Shown: positions 1 through 9,077, counted from the stretch's first letter. The stretch: DNA of 64,000 bases from Paractinoplanes pyxinae (GCF_026626335.1 NZ_JAPNTZ010000001.1:1-64000); one strand, 5' to 3'. Program-made: numbers and translations. The notes: generated by a model not told the origin, from the sequence alone.

Positions 1-906
1 ATCGTTGTCCAGCACGTAGTCGCCGCCGACGCGGTACACCAGCACATGATGGGCGTCGGCCTGCAGCAAATCGGCGTCGCTCCGCTCCGCGCGCCGGTAC
101 CACTTGCTCTTCTCGGCCTTCGCGAGGTGCCGCCGGGCGGTAATCGGATACTGAACGACCGTTCGACCGACTCGAGTCGCGACAGCAAGATTTGCACCGG
201 TATTAGCCGGCCCACCCATCGACAGGTCAAGCAGTCCGAGGTCGGATTGTTGATTGACGGTCGCGTAGTCTCGAGTCAGCTCTTTCAGCTCGTCTCCCGA
301 CAACGCCCGTGCCAACGCTGCGCGGACCAGCCGGGCGTCGCCGCCGCCGTGCCGATTGCTGAGCTCATTGAGGGAAAGTTGGCTGCTGTGCAGCGCACGG
401 ATAGCGTCCCGCCGGTGCGGGCGGTGACGAAGTAATCCGGCCCATAAGCGCATGACCAGATTCAACCGGTCTGGTTCGTCAAGCGAATAGCGGACCACGT
501 AGTGGATGACCGCGGGGTGGTCGGTTCGGAAGCTCCGGACTTGGAACACCGCCAGCACTGCAGACATGACAATGTTCCGGACGCGGATTGACTCGCCGAT
601 CCCAGATGAACATTCTCGCATCTTTTCGTCAAGCAGGGAGAGTAGGAGGAGGGCCTCGCCGTCCTGGCCGTCGGTCAGTCGGGCGAACAATTGTGCGAGC
701 TCGTCGCGCGTCGAGGCCTGCTGTTTCTCTGTCCCGGTGGTCAGTCGGCGCCACAAATCGTTGACGGCGTCCACCGTCACAGGTCGTGTCTCCGCGGGGC
801 GAGGGTTCATAGACTCATTGGGCGATCGACCGGCCGGCGGGTCTCCGCCCGGGTCGCTCCCGACCGACTCCTCGGACGGGTCCGACACAGGACTTGCGTC
901 GTCCAT
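1..906 (-). CDS. Hypothetical protein, C-terminus beyond the window
   Basis: An open frame runs from ATG at 906 to the left edge, giving 302 residues with no stop. An AGGA ribosome binding site lies 7 bases before the ATG, which fixes the start. The first ~45 residues are acidic and proline/glycine rich, probably disordered. The rest is mixed helical sequence with no signal peptide or membrane segment. The last visible residues (HVLVYRVGGDYVLDND) look like the start of a folded C-terminal domain. I do not recognise the family. Several short frames on the opposite strand here are shadows of this gene. Confidence 0.6.
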   Translation of the reverse strand, partial: MDDASPVSDPSEESVGSDPGGDPPAGRSPNESMNPRPAETRPVTVDAVNDLWRRLTTGTEKQQASTRDELAQLFARLTDGQDGEALLLLSLLDEKMRECSSGIGESIRVRNIVMSAVLAVFQVRSFRTDHPAVIHYVVRYSLDEPDRLNLVMRLWAGLLRHRPHRRDAIRALHSSQLSLNELSNRHGGGDARLVRAALARALSGDELKELTRDYATVNQQSDLGLLDLSMGGPANTGANLAVATRVGRTVVQYPITARRHLAKAEKSKWYRRAERSDADLLQADAHHVLVYRVGGDYVLDND

Positions 907-1445
907 CTTCGGGTCCTAACCGGCGACCTTGAGCACGTACCTGGAGCTGGCAGATTCCTGCATGTGAACCCCAACTTCCGCCTTTGAGCCGCAAGAATCG
1001 AACGACCCTCACCGTTCCAGAGTTCACGACAAGAAGCATTACGGCAAGACCGGCGCACGTCAGGCCTCGGCCGGGTGAAGGTTTGTCAATCTCCTGGACC
1101 GTGACTACCGATGACGGCGAGAGTGGCCATCCACCCGGACACGTGCGTCCTCGCCAAGCGCACGCTCATGCGCTTGGCGAAGACGGCCAGCACGTCGTCG
1201 GGATACAAGTCGCGGCGCTCCGACAGCGTCAAATTGGACGCAGTGTGTGACTGGTTCCGCCACCGCCGATGAACACGCTTCAGCCTCATCGGCTGCTCTC
1301 CGAGGGCACGGGCACCTTCAGTCAGCCACCGCCCGGCATCGTGAGGAAAGCGTGGCTCATCAACGTCGGTGAACCGAGCCGAGCCGATGTCGGATTCTGG
1401 TCGCCGGAGTTGACCGCGGGGCCGCCGCTCCCGCCGGTGCCTCTA
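907..1445. other. Intergenic stretch of about 540 bases
   Basis: This is the gap between two minus-strand genes. Apart from the small candidate frame at 1111-1272, I see no convincing gene, hairpin or repeat. The AT content is slightly higher and the sequence less ordered than in neighbouring genes, as in decayed sequence. Confidence 0.4.
1111..1272 (+). CDS. Possible 53-residue small protein or gene remnant
   Basis: ATG at 1111 opens a 53-codon frame ending at TGA 1270-1272. The peptide is basic with a plausible C-terminal helix (KLDAVCDWFRHRR). There is no clear ribosome binding site and I do not recognise a family. It may be the tail of a decayed gene and not a live one. Confidence 0.18.
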   Translation: MTARVAIHPDTCVLAKRTLMRLAKTASTSSGYKSRRSDSVKLDAVCDWFRHRR

Positions 1446-2294
1446 TCAGTGGCCGCTGATGGCGGCTACCTCGGCCGGGGTCAAGGTCAGGTCGGCGGCG
1501 GCCACGTTTTCGTCGAGGTGGCCGGTTGAACCTGTGCCGGGGATGGGCAGGATGTTGGGGGAGCGGGCCAGCAGCCAGGCCAGGACGATCTGGTGGGGCG
1601 TGGCGCCGTACTTTGTGGCCGCCTGCTGGACGGCGGTGTTGCTGTCCAGGTTTTGGATGGGGGCCCACGGCAGGAAGACCAGCTGCTCCTGCTCGCACAG
1701 GTCGACCAGGGATTCCGACTTGCGGTCGTCGACGTTGTAGCGGTTCTGCAGCGAGACGATCGGGGTCAACCGTTGCGCTGTGCGTAGCTGGTCCTCGGTG
1801 AAGTTGGAGACGCCGATGTGCCGGATCTTGCCTTCGGCCTGCAGCTCGACCAGGGCGCCGATCGAGTCCTCTAGCGGCACCTTCGGGTCGGGGCGGTGGA
1901 ACTGGTACAGCGGGATCTGATCGAGCCGCAGGCGGCGCAGGCTGCCCTCCAGGGCCTCGCGCAGGTGTTCCGGGCGGCCGTTGGGCTGCCAGTTGCCGGG
2001 GCCGGGGCGCACCAGGCCGCCCTTGGTGGCGATCACCAGGTCGTCGGCGTAGGGATACAGGGCCTCGGCGATCAGCGTCTCGCTGACGTCGGGGCCGTAC
2101 GAGTCGGCGGTGTCGATGAAGTTGACGCCCAGCTCGACGGCCCGGCGCAGCACCGCCTTGGCCTCGTCGCGGCTCTTCGGCTCGCCCCAGATGCCGTCGC
2201 CGGTGATGCGCATGGCGCCGTAGCCGAGACGGTTGACCGTCAGGTCGCCGCCGACGTCGATGGTGCCCGCGGAACCGGCTTGTGGTGTGCTCAC
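1446..2294 (-). CDS. Aldo/keto reductase
   Basis: This 282-residue single-domain oxidoreductase has the aldo/keto reductase barrel pattern. The catalytic tetrad is visible as Asp61, Tyr66, Lys91 and His133. IGVSNF and the C-terminal IPGTGS segment, which contacts the NADPH phosphate in this family, are also present. It should reduce aldehydes or ketones with NADPH in the cytoplasm; the substrate cannot be told. It lies downstream of the pectate lyase on the same strand, but a strong hairpin at 2333-2377 separates them, so it is probably transcribed independently. Length is normal for the compact bacterial subgroup. Confidence 0.93.
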   Translation of the reverse strand: MSTPQAGSAGTIDVGGDLTVNRLGYGAMRITGDGIWGEPKSRDEAKAVLRRAVELGVNFIDTADSYGPDVSETLIAEALYPYADDLVIATKGGLVRPGPGNWQPNGRPEHLREALEGSLRRLRLDQIPLYQFHRPDPKVPLEDSIGALVELQAEGKIRHIGVSNFTEDQLRTAQRLTPIVSLQNRYNVDDRKSESLVDLCEQEQLVFLPWAPIQNLDSNTAVQQAATKYGATPHQIVLAWLLARSPNILPIPGTGSTGHLDENVAAADLTLTPAEVAAISGH

Positions 2295-2332
2295 GGTGAC
2301 TCCTCTGCCGTAGCTTCGAAGTCCGACGTTAG

Positions 2333-2377
2333 CCCCAGGTCACGGGAGGACGCGCTCGCTCCTCCCGTGACCTGGGG
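2333..2377 (-). terminator. Strong hairpin after the pectate lyase gene
   Basis: Two perfectly complementary 18-base arms (2333-2350 and 2360-2377) enclose a 9-base loop. The hairpin starts 7 bases past the pectate lyase stop codon on the minus strand. There is no T run, which is usual for GC-rich actinobacterial terminators. Confidence 0.8.
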
Positions 2378-2383
2378 CACTGC

Positions 2384-3598
2384 CTAGCGGTACGTGATGT
2401 CGCTCTGGCTGACCTTGCAGTTGGCGTCGTTCCAGCCGGCGCCCAGGTACTTGGGCTCGCTGCCCTTGGCCACGCCCTGGTACTTGCCGCAGACGGTGGC
2501 GCTGGAGGCGTTGCTCAGGGTGACCCGGGTGATGGTGGCCGTGTCGCCCCAGTTGGAGTTGATGCCGGCGACCATGTCGATGTCGTTCAGCAGCACGTTG
2601 TCGATGCGGACGTGGCGGGTGTACGAGTTGGTGCAGTTGCCGCAGCCGCGGTACAGCTTGCCCGAACCGCTCAGGTAGAAGCCCGAGATGTTGACCGTGC
2701 CGTTGCCGTTGTGCTGGAACGTCTTGTCGCTGCCGTTCCGCGCGCCGCCGCCGATCACGTAGCTGGTGCCGCCGCCGGTGCCCTTGAAGGTCGCGGCGTC
2801 CTCGCCGATGTCGTTCCACCACACGTTGCGGATCGTGCAGGTGCCCTCGCAGTGCACGCCGTCGCCGGCCGGGGAGCCGAGGATGACGTTCTGCAGCGTG
2901 CCGCCGTTGGCGATCTTGAACATCGGGTCCTGGGACTCGCTCTGCGAGCCGTCACCGATGCAGCAGTACGTCTTCATGCCGCCGTCGAAGGTGCCGGAGA
3001 CGTTGACCGTGCCGGAGATGCTGACCGTGCCCGCCGAGGACGGCCAGGCGCCGGTCGGCGTACCCCCGGAACCGCCGGTCGGCGGCGGGGAGGTCGGCGT
3101 CGTCGGGGGCGGGGTGGTCGGGGTCGTGCCGCCGCCACCGTTGTACGTCTCGAACTCGGCGATGCGCGGTGCGGCGGATGCGCTCGTGATGTCGAGGGTG
3201 AGCTTCTTCAGCGAGGTGGAGGCGAACGAGATGGTGCTCGGGCTGCCGCTTCCGCTGCTCAGCACGGCGCCGCTGTCGGCGTTGAGCAGGCGCCAGGCGC
3301 TGATCGTGCCGCCGCCCGAGGCCTGCCGGATGACCGCCGACGAGACGGTGGTGGCGCTGCTCCACTTGACCGAGACGTAGCCGGTCGAGCTGGCCGGCGA
3401 CCAGTACGTGCTTGTGTTGCCGTCCTTGATGTTGCCGTAGCTGGTGCCGCTGGCCTTGCTGGAGCCGTCGGCCCCGCCGTTGAGGCTCAGGTTGTCGGCC
3501 GCGAGGGCCTGGGTGGCCGGCAGCGTCAACATGATCGCGGCGGTGGTGAGCGCGGTGGCGGCTCCGGCCGACCACCGCAGGGCGACTGATCGTTTCAT
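2384..3598 (-). CDS. Secreted pectate lyase, PL3 type, with N-terminal carbohydrate-binding domain
   Basis: The product is 404 residues. A signal peptide (MKRS start, hydrophobic 12-28, cleavage near ALA33) leads to a discoidin-like beta domain (~35-155). A Pro/Thr/Gly linker (~157-187) follows, then a right-handed beta-helix domain. The catalytic part carries the cysteine-rich PL3 hallmarks: DGVHCEGTCTIRNVWW, GEDAATFKG and NCTNSYTRHVRIDN. It should cleave polygalacturonate by beta-elimination outside the cell. Translation could be extended upstream in frame to 4492, but the added sequence is a shadow of the opposite-strand fusion gene. The start at 3598 is fixed by the signal peptide. A LacI-like operator lies upstream and a terminator downstream, so it is a monocistronic sugar-responsive gene. 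Confidence 0.92.
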   Translation of the reverse strand: MKRSVALRWSAGAATALTTAAIMLTLPATQALAADNLSLNGGADGSSKASGTSYGNIKDGNTSTYWSPASSTGYVSVKWSSATTVSSAVIRQASGGGTISAWRLLNADSGAVLSSGSGSPSTISFASTSLKKLTLDITSASAAPRIAEFETYNGGGGTTPTTPPPTTPTSPPPTGGSGGTPTGAWPSSAGTVSISGTVNVSGTFDGGMKTYCCIGDGSQSESQDPMFKIANGGTLQNVILGSPAGDGVHCEGTCTIRNVWWNDIGEDAATFKGTGGGTSYVIGGGARNGSDKTFQHNGNGTVNISGFYLSGSGKLYRGCGNCTNSYTRHVRIDNVLLNDIDMVAGINSNWGDTATITRVTLSNASSATVCGKYQGVAKGSEPKYLGAGWNDANCKVSQSDITYR

Positions 3599-3648
3599 CC
3601 TCGTCTCGCTTCCAATCGGGGGTGCGTCGCGCCGCCCTCCCCACGACA

Positions 3649-3662
3649 GGAAAGCGCTTACC
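3649..3662. promoter_or_regulatory. LacI-family type operator between divergent genes
   Basis: GGAAAGCGCTTACC has the central AAGCGCTT palindrome typical of LacI/CcpA-like repressor sites that control actinobacterial polysaccharide hydrolases. It lies ~50 bases before the pectate lyase start. Assignment to pectate lyase control is inference; no LacI gene is in the window. Confidence 0.5.
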
Positions 3663-3709
3663 TCGGGACGATAGGCACCCGTCGATATCAAGACAAGGAG
3701 TTGCAGGAT

Positions 3710-6073
3710 TTGCAGTGGGCCGGTGCTTTCGCGAGCGTCCACACTGGCGCGGTGAACATCATCAAGCGGTGGGTGCGGATCGCGGCCGGGATCACCGGGC
3801 GCGGTCCCCGGGAGCGGCGGCTGCGAGCGGTCGTGGACGGCCGGATCGTGCTGGTCACCGGCGCGTCGGAGGGCATCGGCGCCGCCACGGCTCGCCGTCT
3901 GGCTGCGGCCGGCGCGACCGTGCTGCTTGTTGCGCGTACGAGGGAAAGGTTGAAACAAGTAAGCGGAGAAATCGCCGCCGCGGGCGGCCGGGCCTTCGTG
4001 CACCCGGCCGACCTTTCCTCGCCGGAGGCGGCCGCCGAGCTGGCCGCGGACCTGGTGGCGCGCTACCGCCGGATCGACGTCGTGGTGAACAACGCCGGGC
4101 GGTCCATCCGGCGCCCGGTGGCCGAGACCGCCGACCGGTTCCACGACATCCAGCGCACCGCGAGCCTGAACTACCTCGGGCCGGTCCAGTTGATGCTGGT
4201 GCTGCTGCCGGCGATGCGGGCGACCGGCGGCGGGCACGTCGTCAACGTGTCGACGGCCGGGCTGTCCCTGCACACTCCGAATTGGTCGGCCTACCACGCC
4301 TCCAAGGCGGCGTTCGACACGTGGCTGCGCAGCGCGGCCGTGGAGATGCGGCGCGACGGCATCACGGTCAGCACGGTCTACTGCAATCTGGTCCGCACCC
4401 GGATGAGCGCGCCGACGCCGCACTTCCGGCGGGCCCCGGCCATGTCGGCGGACGAGGCGGCCGGGATCGTGTGCCGGGCGGTGGCCCACCACCGGTCGTG
4501 GTGGCCGTGGTGGGCTCGGATCGGTTCGGTGGTGTCGGCGGCGATGCCGCGCACCGTCGAGCGGGCGCTGGCCGCGGGGGTGCGGGCGCTTGACGCCCTC
4601 GAGCCGCTACGGGTGCTGGCGGCGAGCGGTCTTTTGCGTCCCCAGCGGCTCGTACGGGTTCTGCGTGCCGGGCGGCGCGGGCGCAACTTGGACACGGCGC
4701 TGGCCGCCGGGCCGCCCAACGGGCTTGCTCTGGTCGACCCGGACGGGCCGGTCACCTACCCGGAGCTGGACGCGATGGCCGAGGCCTGCGTGGCGAACGC
4801 GGCGGCCACGCTCGGCCTGCGGACCGGCGACCGGGTCGGGCTGGCCTGCGACGGCCACCGGGGCTTCGTGGCGGTGGCGATCGGGCTGGCCCGGCTCGGC
4901 GTCGACGTCGTGCTGCTGCCACCCGATCTGCCCCGCGACCGCCTGACCGAGGTGCTGCGCCGGGAAAGGGCCACCGGGCTGGTCGGCGAGCCGGGCGGGG
5001 CAACCGGCGACGTGACCTGGATGGCCTGGCCGGACCTGCTGGCCGGGCCGGTTGGCGGGCCGAGGTCCCGTACGCGAAAGGGGCGCATGTCCGTGCTGAC
5101 CTCCGGCACCACCGGCGTGCCGCGCAGCGTGTCCCGCCCGCTGCCGCTGGGCATGCTGCTCGGCCCGGTCACCACGCACCTGCGGCTGACGCCGGTGCGT
5201 CCGGGCGAGCCCATCGTCGTGGCCACCCCGCCGCATCACGGGTACGGCCTGACCTACCTCGCCGCCGGTCTCACCTTGGGCGCCCCGGTGGTTCTGGTGC
5301 CCGGCGGTGATCCGGAGCGGATTTTGAGCGCGGTCGCCGAGCACGGCGCCGGCCTGATGTTCGTACTGCCGATCCAGCTGCGCCGCATGGCTGAGCTGCC
5401 CGCCGCGCGATGGCCGGCCCTCGACTCGTTGCGCGGTGTGGTCAGCGGCGCTGCGGCGCTGCCGCCCGACCTGTGCGAGCTGTTCCCCGGCCGGTTGTTC
5501 AACATGTACGCCACCACGGAAGCCGGCTGGGCGTCGATGGCCACCCCGGCCGATCTGCGGGCCGCCCCCGGCACGGTCGGGCGGGCGCCGCGCGGGGTCC
5601 GGATCCGGGTCGTCGAACCCGGCGGCACGCCGTTGCCGCCGAACCGGATCGGCGAGATCCAGGTCCGGGGCTGGCACCCGGACGGGCAGTGGCTGGCGAC
5701 CGGGGATCTCGGCCACCTCGATCCGGCCGGCCGCCTGTTCGTCGACGGCCGGCTCGACGACATGATCGTCTCCGGCGGCGAAAACGTCTACGCCGGCCCG
5801 GTGGCCGCGATCCTGACCAGCCACCCGGACGTGGCCGACGCGTTGCTCGAGCCGGTCGCCGACCCGGAGTTCGGTCAGCGGCTGCGCGCGACCGTCGAGG
5901 TCCTTCCGGGCCGTACGCTGACCGCCGCCGAGCTGCGGAAGTGGCTCGACCCGAGGCTGTCCCGGGCCGAGCGCCCCCGCGACATCACCGTCGTCGCGGC
6001 GCTGCCCCGCACGGCCACCGGCAAGCTGGTGCGCTCGGTCAACCAGCCGAAGGCCCCGACGCCTGGTCGGTGA
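3710..6073 (+). CDS. Short-chain dehydrogenase fused to acyl-adenylate ligase
   Basis: This two-domain protein of ~787 residues begins with a complete SDR domain: TGASEGIG at ~50-57, NNAG, a Ser, and YHASK. From about residue 335 follows an ANL-superfamily adenylating domain with LTSGTTGVPRSV, a YATTE motif, TGDLGHLD, GRLDDMIVSGGENVY and the C-terminal PRTATGKLVR lysine. Both active sites look intact. It could activate a carboxylic acid as acyl-AMP or acyl-CoA and oxidise or reduce a hydroxy/keto group in the same molecule, as in lipid or polyketide metabolism. The start is uncertain: AAGGAG at 3695-3700 is well placed for TTG 3710, while GTG 3752 also fits. The 3' end overlaps the convergent SDR gene by 35 bases. 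Confidence 0.85.
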   Translation: MQWAGAFASVHTGAVNIIKRWVRIAAGITGRGPRERRLRAVVDGRIVLVTGASEGIGAATARRLAAAGATVLLVARTRERLKQVSGEIAAAGGRAFVHPADLSSPEAAAELAADLVARYRRIDVVVNNAGRSIRRPVAETADRFHDIQRTASLNYLGPVQLMLVLLPAMRATGGGHVVNVSTAGLSLHTPNWSAYHASKAAFDTWLRSAAVEMRRDGITVSTVYCNLVRTRMSAPTPHFRRAPAMSADEAAGIVCRAVAHHRSWWPWWARIGSVVSAAMPRTVERALAAGVRALDALEPLRVLAASGLLRPQRLVRVLRAGRRGRNLDTALAAGPPNGLALVDPDGPVTYPELDAMAEACVANAAATLGLRTGDRVGLACDGHRGFVAVAIGLARLGVDVVLLPPDLPRDRLTEVLRRERATGLVGEPGGATGDVTWMAWPDLLAGPVGGPRSRTRKGRMSVLTSGTTGVPRSVSRPLPLGMLLGPVTTHLRLTPVRPGEPIVVATPPHHGYGLTYLAAGLTLGAPVVLVPGGDPERILSAVAEHGAGLMFVLPIQLRRMAELPAARWPALDSLRGVVSGAAALPPDLCELFPGRLFNMYATTEAGWASMATPADLRAAPGTVGRAPRGVRIRVVEPGGTPLPPNRIGEIQVRGWHPDGQWLATGDLGHLDPAGRLFVDGRLDDMIVSGGENVYAGPVAAILTSHPDVADALLEPVADPEFGQRLRATVEVLPGRTLTAAELRKWLDPRLSRAERPRDITVVAALPRTATGKLVRSVNQPKAPTPGR

Positions 6074-6797
6074 AGTAGTGCACGGTGTGGCCGGCGAGCG
6101 GGCTGGTCCCGGCGGCCACCTCGGCGATGTGCACGCCCACGTCGGTGGCCGGGATCCAGTTGGGGTCGTCGACGCCGGCCAGTTGCCGGGGGCGGGTGCG
6201 GACGAAGCCGAGGATCAGCTCGTAGATGCGGGGTCCCTGCCCGTCCAGCTCGACCGCGAGGGTGCGGGTCAGCGACTTGGTGGCCGCGCTGCCGGCGGCG
6301 ACCGCGGCCGCCATCGGGAAGGGCAGGTCCGCCGACAAGCCGTTGAGTTGCAGGATCATGCCGTCGGAGCCCAGCAGCGGGACGAAGGCCCGGTAGGCGC
6401 GGAACACGGTGGTCTGGTTCTGCCGCAGCTGGTCCTCCCATTCCGGGTCGCTGAGCTCGAGCAGCGGTTTGCGGCCCTGGCGGCCCCAGTCGGCGACGCT
6501 GATCACGACTCCGTGCAGGCCGCCGAACTCGGTGGCCAGGGTGGACGCCTCCTCGGTCAAGGCGGGGTCGAGCAGGTCGAGTTCGCGGACGTGCAGCTGC
6601 GGGTCGTCGATCCGGCGGGCAAACTCGTCGAGGCGCCCGGCCGAGCGCGAGGTGGCCACCACCGTGGCCCCGGCGGCGAGCAGGGCCCGGACGACGCCTT
6701 CGCCGACCCCGCCGGCCCCGCCGACGACGACAACGGTGGACCCGGTGAGGTCGGTGTGTGGTTGCGCCCATGCGGGCGAGGTGAGCGTGTCAGTCAT
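6039..6797 (-). CDS. SDR-family protein with degenerate active site
   Basis: The 252-residue Rossmann protein has GGAGGVG (26-32) for nucleotide binding, so it belongs to the short-chain dehydrogenase/reductase superfamily. The usual NNAG is replaced by a VVISVADWG segment. Where the YxxxK pair is expected there is SAATK, so the catalytic tyrosine appears replaced by serine. It may bind NAD(P) without classical dehydrogenase activity, or use another residue. The start is ATG 6797; an upstream extension in the same frame is low-complexity and overlaps the divergent sulfatase promoter. It converges on the SDR-ligase fusion gene. Confidence 0.8.
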   Translation of the reverse strand: MTDTLTSPAWAQPHTDLTGSTVVVVGGAGGVGEGVVRALLAAGATVVATSRSAGRLDEFARRIDDPQLHVRELDLLDPALTEEASTLATEFGGLHGVVISVADWGRQGRKPLLELSDPEWEDQLRQNQTTVFRAYRAFVPLLGSDGMILQLNGLSADLPFPMAAAVAAGSAATKSLTRTLAVELDGQGPRIYELILGFVRTRPRQLAGVDDPNWIPATDVGVHIAEVAAGTSPLAGHTVHYFTDQASGPSAG

Positions 6798-6925
6798 GCC
6801 CTTACGTTCGCCCCTGCGAAGCGAGCGGACATACGTGTAACGACTGGCGCCGGCCCGGCTCGTCCTGACACAACTCGTACATCGCGCTGATCGTCGCCGA
6901 TCAATGGGCGGGCAGGGTGCGGACG

Positions 6926-8371
6926 ATGAGGACTTCACTGATTCGCGCCGGGTCTGCGCTGGCGGCGGCGCTGTTGCTGTTCGGGATGACGGCCGGGGCC
7001 TGCGCCGGGCCTCCGGCCGGTGATGAGCGGAGCCCGGTCAACGTCGTCTTCGTGCTCACCGACGACCTGTCCGCCAATCTGGTGCAGTACATGCCCAACG
7101 TGCGGGCCCTGGCTCAGGACGGCACCACGTTCTCGCAGTACACGGTGACCGACTCGCTGTGCTGCCCGTCGCGCTCGTCGATTCTCACCGGGCGCTACCC
7201 GCACAACACCGGCGTCTTCACCAACAGCGGCGACGACGGCGGCTTCCACGTCTTCCAGCGGGAACAGGAGCGGGACACCTTCGCCACCAGCCTGCGGTCG
7301 CGCGGATACCGGACCGCGATGATGGGCAAGTACCTGAACGGCTATCAGCCCGGCGAGCACGGGGTGCGGCCCGGTTGGACCGAGTGGGACGTGGCCGGCG
7401 GCGGCTACGGCGAATACAACTACAACCTCAACGAGAACGGCGCCGTCCGGCACTACGGCCAGGCGCCCGAGGACTACCTGACCACGGTCGTCGAGGGCAA
7501 GGCCGAGTCGTTCATCACCGCCTCGGCCGAGGCGGGGGAGCCGTTCCTGCTCGAGGTGGCCACGTTCACCCCGCACGGGCCGTACGTTCCGGCGCCGGAG
7601 GACAAGCAGGCGTTCCCGGGGCTGAAGGCGCCGCGGGGGCCGTCGTTCGACAAGCTCCCCTCGGACGCGCCGGACTGGCTGGCCGGGCGGGCGCCGCTCA
7701 CCGCCGCCCAGACGGCCCAGCTCGACACGGCGTACCGCAAGCGGGCGCAGTCGGTGCTGTCGATCGACCGCATGATCGGCAACCTGCGGCAGACCCTGGA
7801 AAAGGCCGGGGTCGCCGACCGTACGGTCGTGGTCTTCAGTTCCGACAACGGCTTCCACCTGGGCGAGCACCGGCTGACCGCGGGCAAGCAGACCGCCTTC
7901 GACCACGACGTGCACGTGCCGCTGGTGGTGGCCGGTCCCGGCGTACGCGGGGGAGCCACCGTGGAGGCGCCGGTGCTGAACATCGACCTGCGCCCGACGT
8001 TCGAGCAGTTCGGGGGCGTGACACCCGGCCCGGCGGTGGACGGGCGGAGTCTGCTCCCGTGGTTGCGGGACGGCCAGGCGCCCGGCTGGCGGACGACCGG
8101 TCTGGTCGAGCACCACGGCCCCGGCCAGGCCGCCGATGACCCGGACCGGCAGGCGCCGGCCGGTGGGACTCCGCCGACCTATGCCGCGTTGCGCGGGCCG
8201 GACTTCACCTACGTCGAGTACGAGGGCGGCGCCCGGGAGTACTACGACCGCACCACCGACCCGGAAGAGCTGTTGAACACGGCCGCCAAGCTCCCCGCCG
8301 CCCGCGCCACCGAGTTGCACGAGAAGCTGGAGAGCCTGCGCGGGTGCCGGGGAGCCGAGGGGTGCGGCTGA
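6926..8371 (+). CDS. Secreted or lipid-anchored sulfatase
   Basis: The product is 481 residues with a hydrophobic N-terminal export signal (residues 8-24). The segment AGAC then PP could be an imperfect lipobox at Cys26. The sulfatase core is clear: metal ligands TDD (45-47), the CCPSR motif with Cys79 as the formylglycine precursor, LTGRYPHNTG, FTPHGPY, SSDNGFHLGEH and a lysine near AGKQTAF. It hydrolyses sulfate esters outside the membrane once Cys79 is oxidised by a formylglycine-generating enzyme, which is not encoded here. ATG 6926 is preferred over GTG 6917 because AGGG lies 8 bases before it. It is divergent from the preceding SDR. Confidence 0.92.
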   Translation: MRTSLIRAGSALAAALLLFGMTAGACAGPPAGDERSPVNVVFVLTDDLSANLVQYMPNVRALAQDGTTFSQYTVTDSLCCPSRSSILTGRYPHNTGVFTNSGDDGGFHVFQREQERDTFATSLRSRGYRTAMMGKYLNGYQPGEHGVRPGWTEWDVAGGGYGEYNYNLNENGAVRHYGQAPEDYLTTVVEGKAESFITASAEAGEPFLLEVATFTPHGPYVPAPEDKQAFPGLKAPRGPSFDKLPSDAPDWLAGRAPLTAAQTAQLDTAYRKRAQSVLSIDRMIGNLRQTLEKAGVADRTVVVFSSDNGFHLGEHRLTAGKQTAFDHDVHVPLVVAGPGVRGGATVEAPVLNIDLRPTFEQFGGVTPGPAVDGRSLLPWLRDGQAPGWRTTGLVEHHGPGQAADDPDRQAPAGGTPPTYAALRGPDFTYVEYEGGAREYYDRTTDPEELLNTAAKLPAARATELHEKLESLRGCRGAEGCG

Positions 8372-8411
8372 GCACCGGCCGCGCAGCTCGACACTGGCCC
8401 CCCCCGAGCCG

Positions 8412-9077
8412 CTAGTCCATCTCGCAGAACGGGGGGTCGCCCTCGGTGATGCCCAGGTCCTGACACCGGTAGCTGCTGCCTTGGCTGTGGTAGCGCCAGC
8501 CCGGGCCGGGCTCGTAGCGGAACAGGTAGATGCCGTCGCCGGGGGTCGGGCCCTGCGGGGCGGCCGTCGCCCAGGTCTGCCAGCACTTCACGCTGGAGGG
8601 CACGAAAGACCAGTCCTCGGGCAGGTCGACCAGCTTCTCCAGGGTCTTCGCGGAGGGGCAATCCGGATATCGGGGCGGGTTGCTGGTCGTCGTGGACGAC
8701 TGTGGCGGACTCGAAGTCGTAGTGGACGACCGCGGCGGTCTCGAGGTCGGGGTGTGGCTGGGCGCCGTCGACGTCGACGTGAGGCTGGGAGAAGGGGTGT
8801 GCGTCGGAGTCGGAGGCGGGGTCGGTGTCGGAGTTGGGCTGGAGGTCGGGGAGTAGGTCGCGATCGGCGGGGTGGGGGCGGACCGGTCGGCTGTGGCGTA
8901 GGCGACGGCGCCGGCGATGGTGAAGACCGCGGCCGCGGCTGTCGCGGTTGCGGCGATGCGGGTACGGCGTTGGGACTGACGCGACTTGCGCAGGGTCCGC
9001 GCGTACATGTCCGCGTTGCCGCCGTGTTCGGCCAGGTCGGCCATGGCCCGGCGCAGCCGCCCGTGGTCGTCGGTCAT
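8412..9077 (-). CDS. Membrane protein with C-terminal four-cysteine domain; likely sigma-factor partner
   Basis: The product is 221 residues. It has a ~45-residue cytoplasmic N-terminus with the size and helical look of a short anti-sigma region, one membrane segment (~42-62), a long Ser/Thr/Pro-rich spacer (~70-140) and a compact C-terminal domain. That domain carries four cysteines (CPS, KCW, RCQD, FCE) and the segments KLVDLPEDW and GDGIYLFRYE. Its start overlaps the stop of the upstream sigma factor (TGATG), which indicates coupled translation. The layout matches anti-sigma factors and signal receivers of ECF systems. The C-terminal domain closely resembles the lipoprotein at 9678-10136. 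I know of no named family for it. Confidence 0.75.
   Translation of the reverse strand: MTDDHGRLRRAMADLAEHGGNADMYARTLRKSRQSQRRTRIAATATAAAAVFTIAGAVAYATADRSAPTPPIATYSPTSSPTPTPTPPPTPTHTPSPSLTSTSTAPSHTPTSRPPRSSTTTSSPPQSSTTTSNPPRYPDCPSAKTLEKLVDLPEDWSFVPSSVKCWQTWATAAPQGPTPGDGIYLFRYEPGPGWRYHSQGSSYRCQDLGITEGDPPFCEMD

Noticed and set aside
2384..4492. 702-residue extension of the pectate lyase frame
   Set aside because: The extra N-terminal residues are antisense to the SDR-ligase gene, and the true signal peptide begins at 3598.
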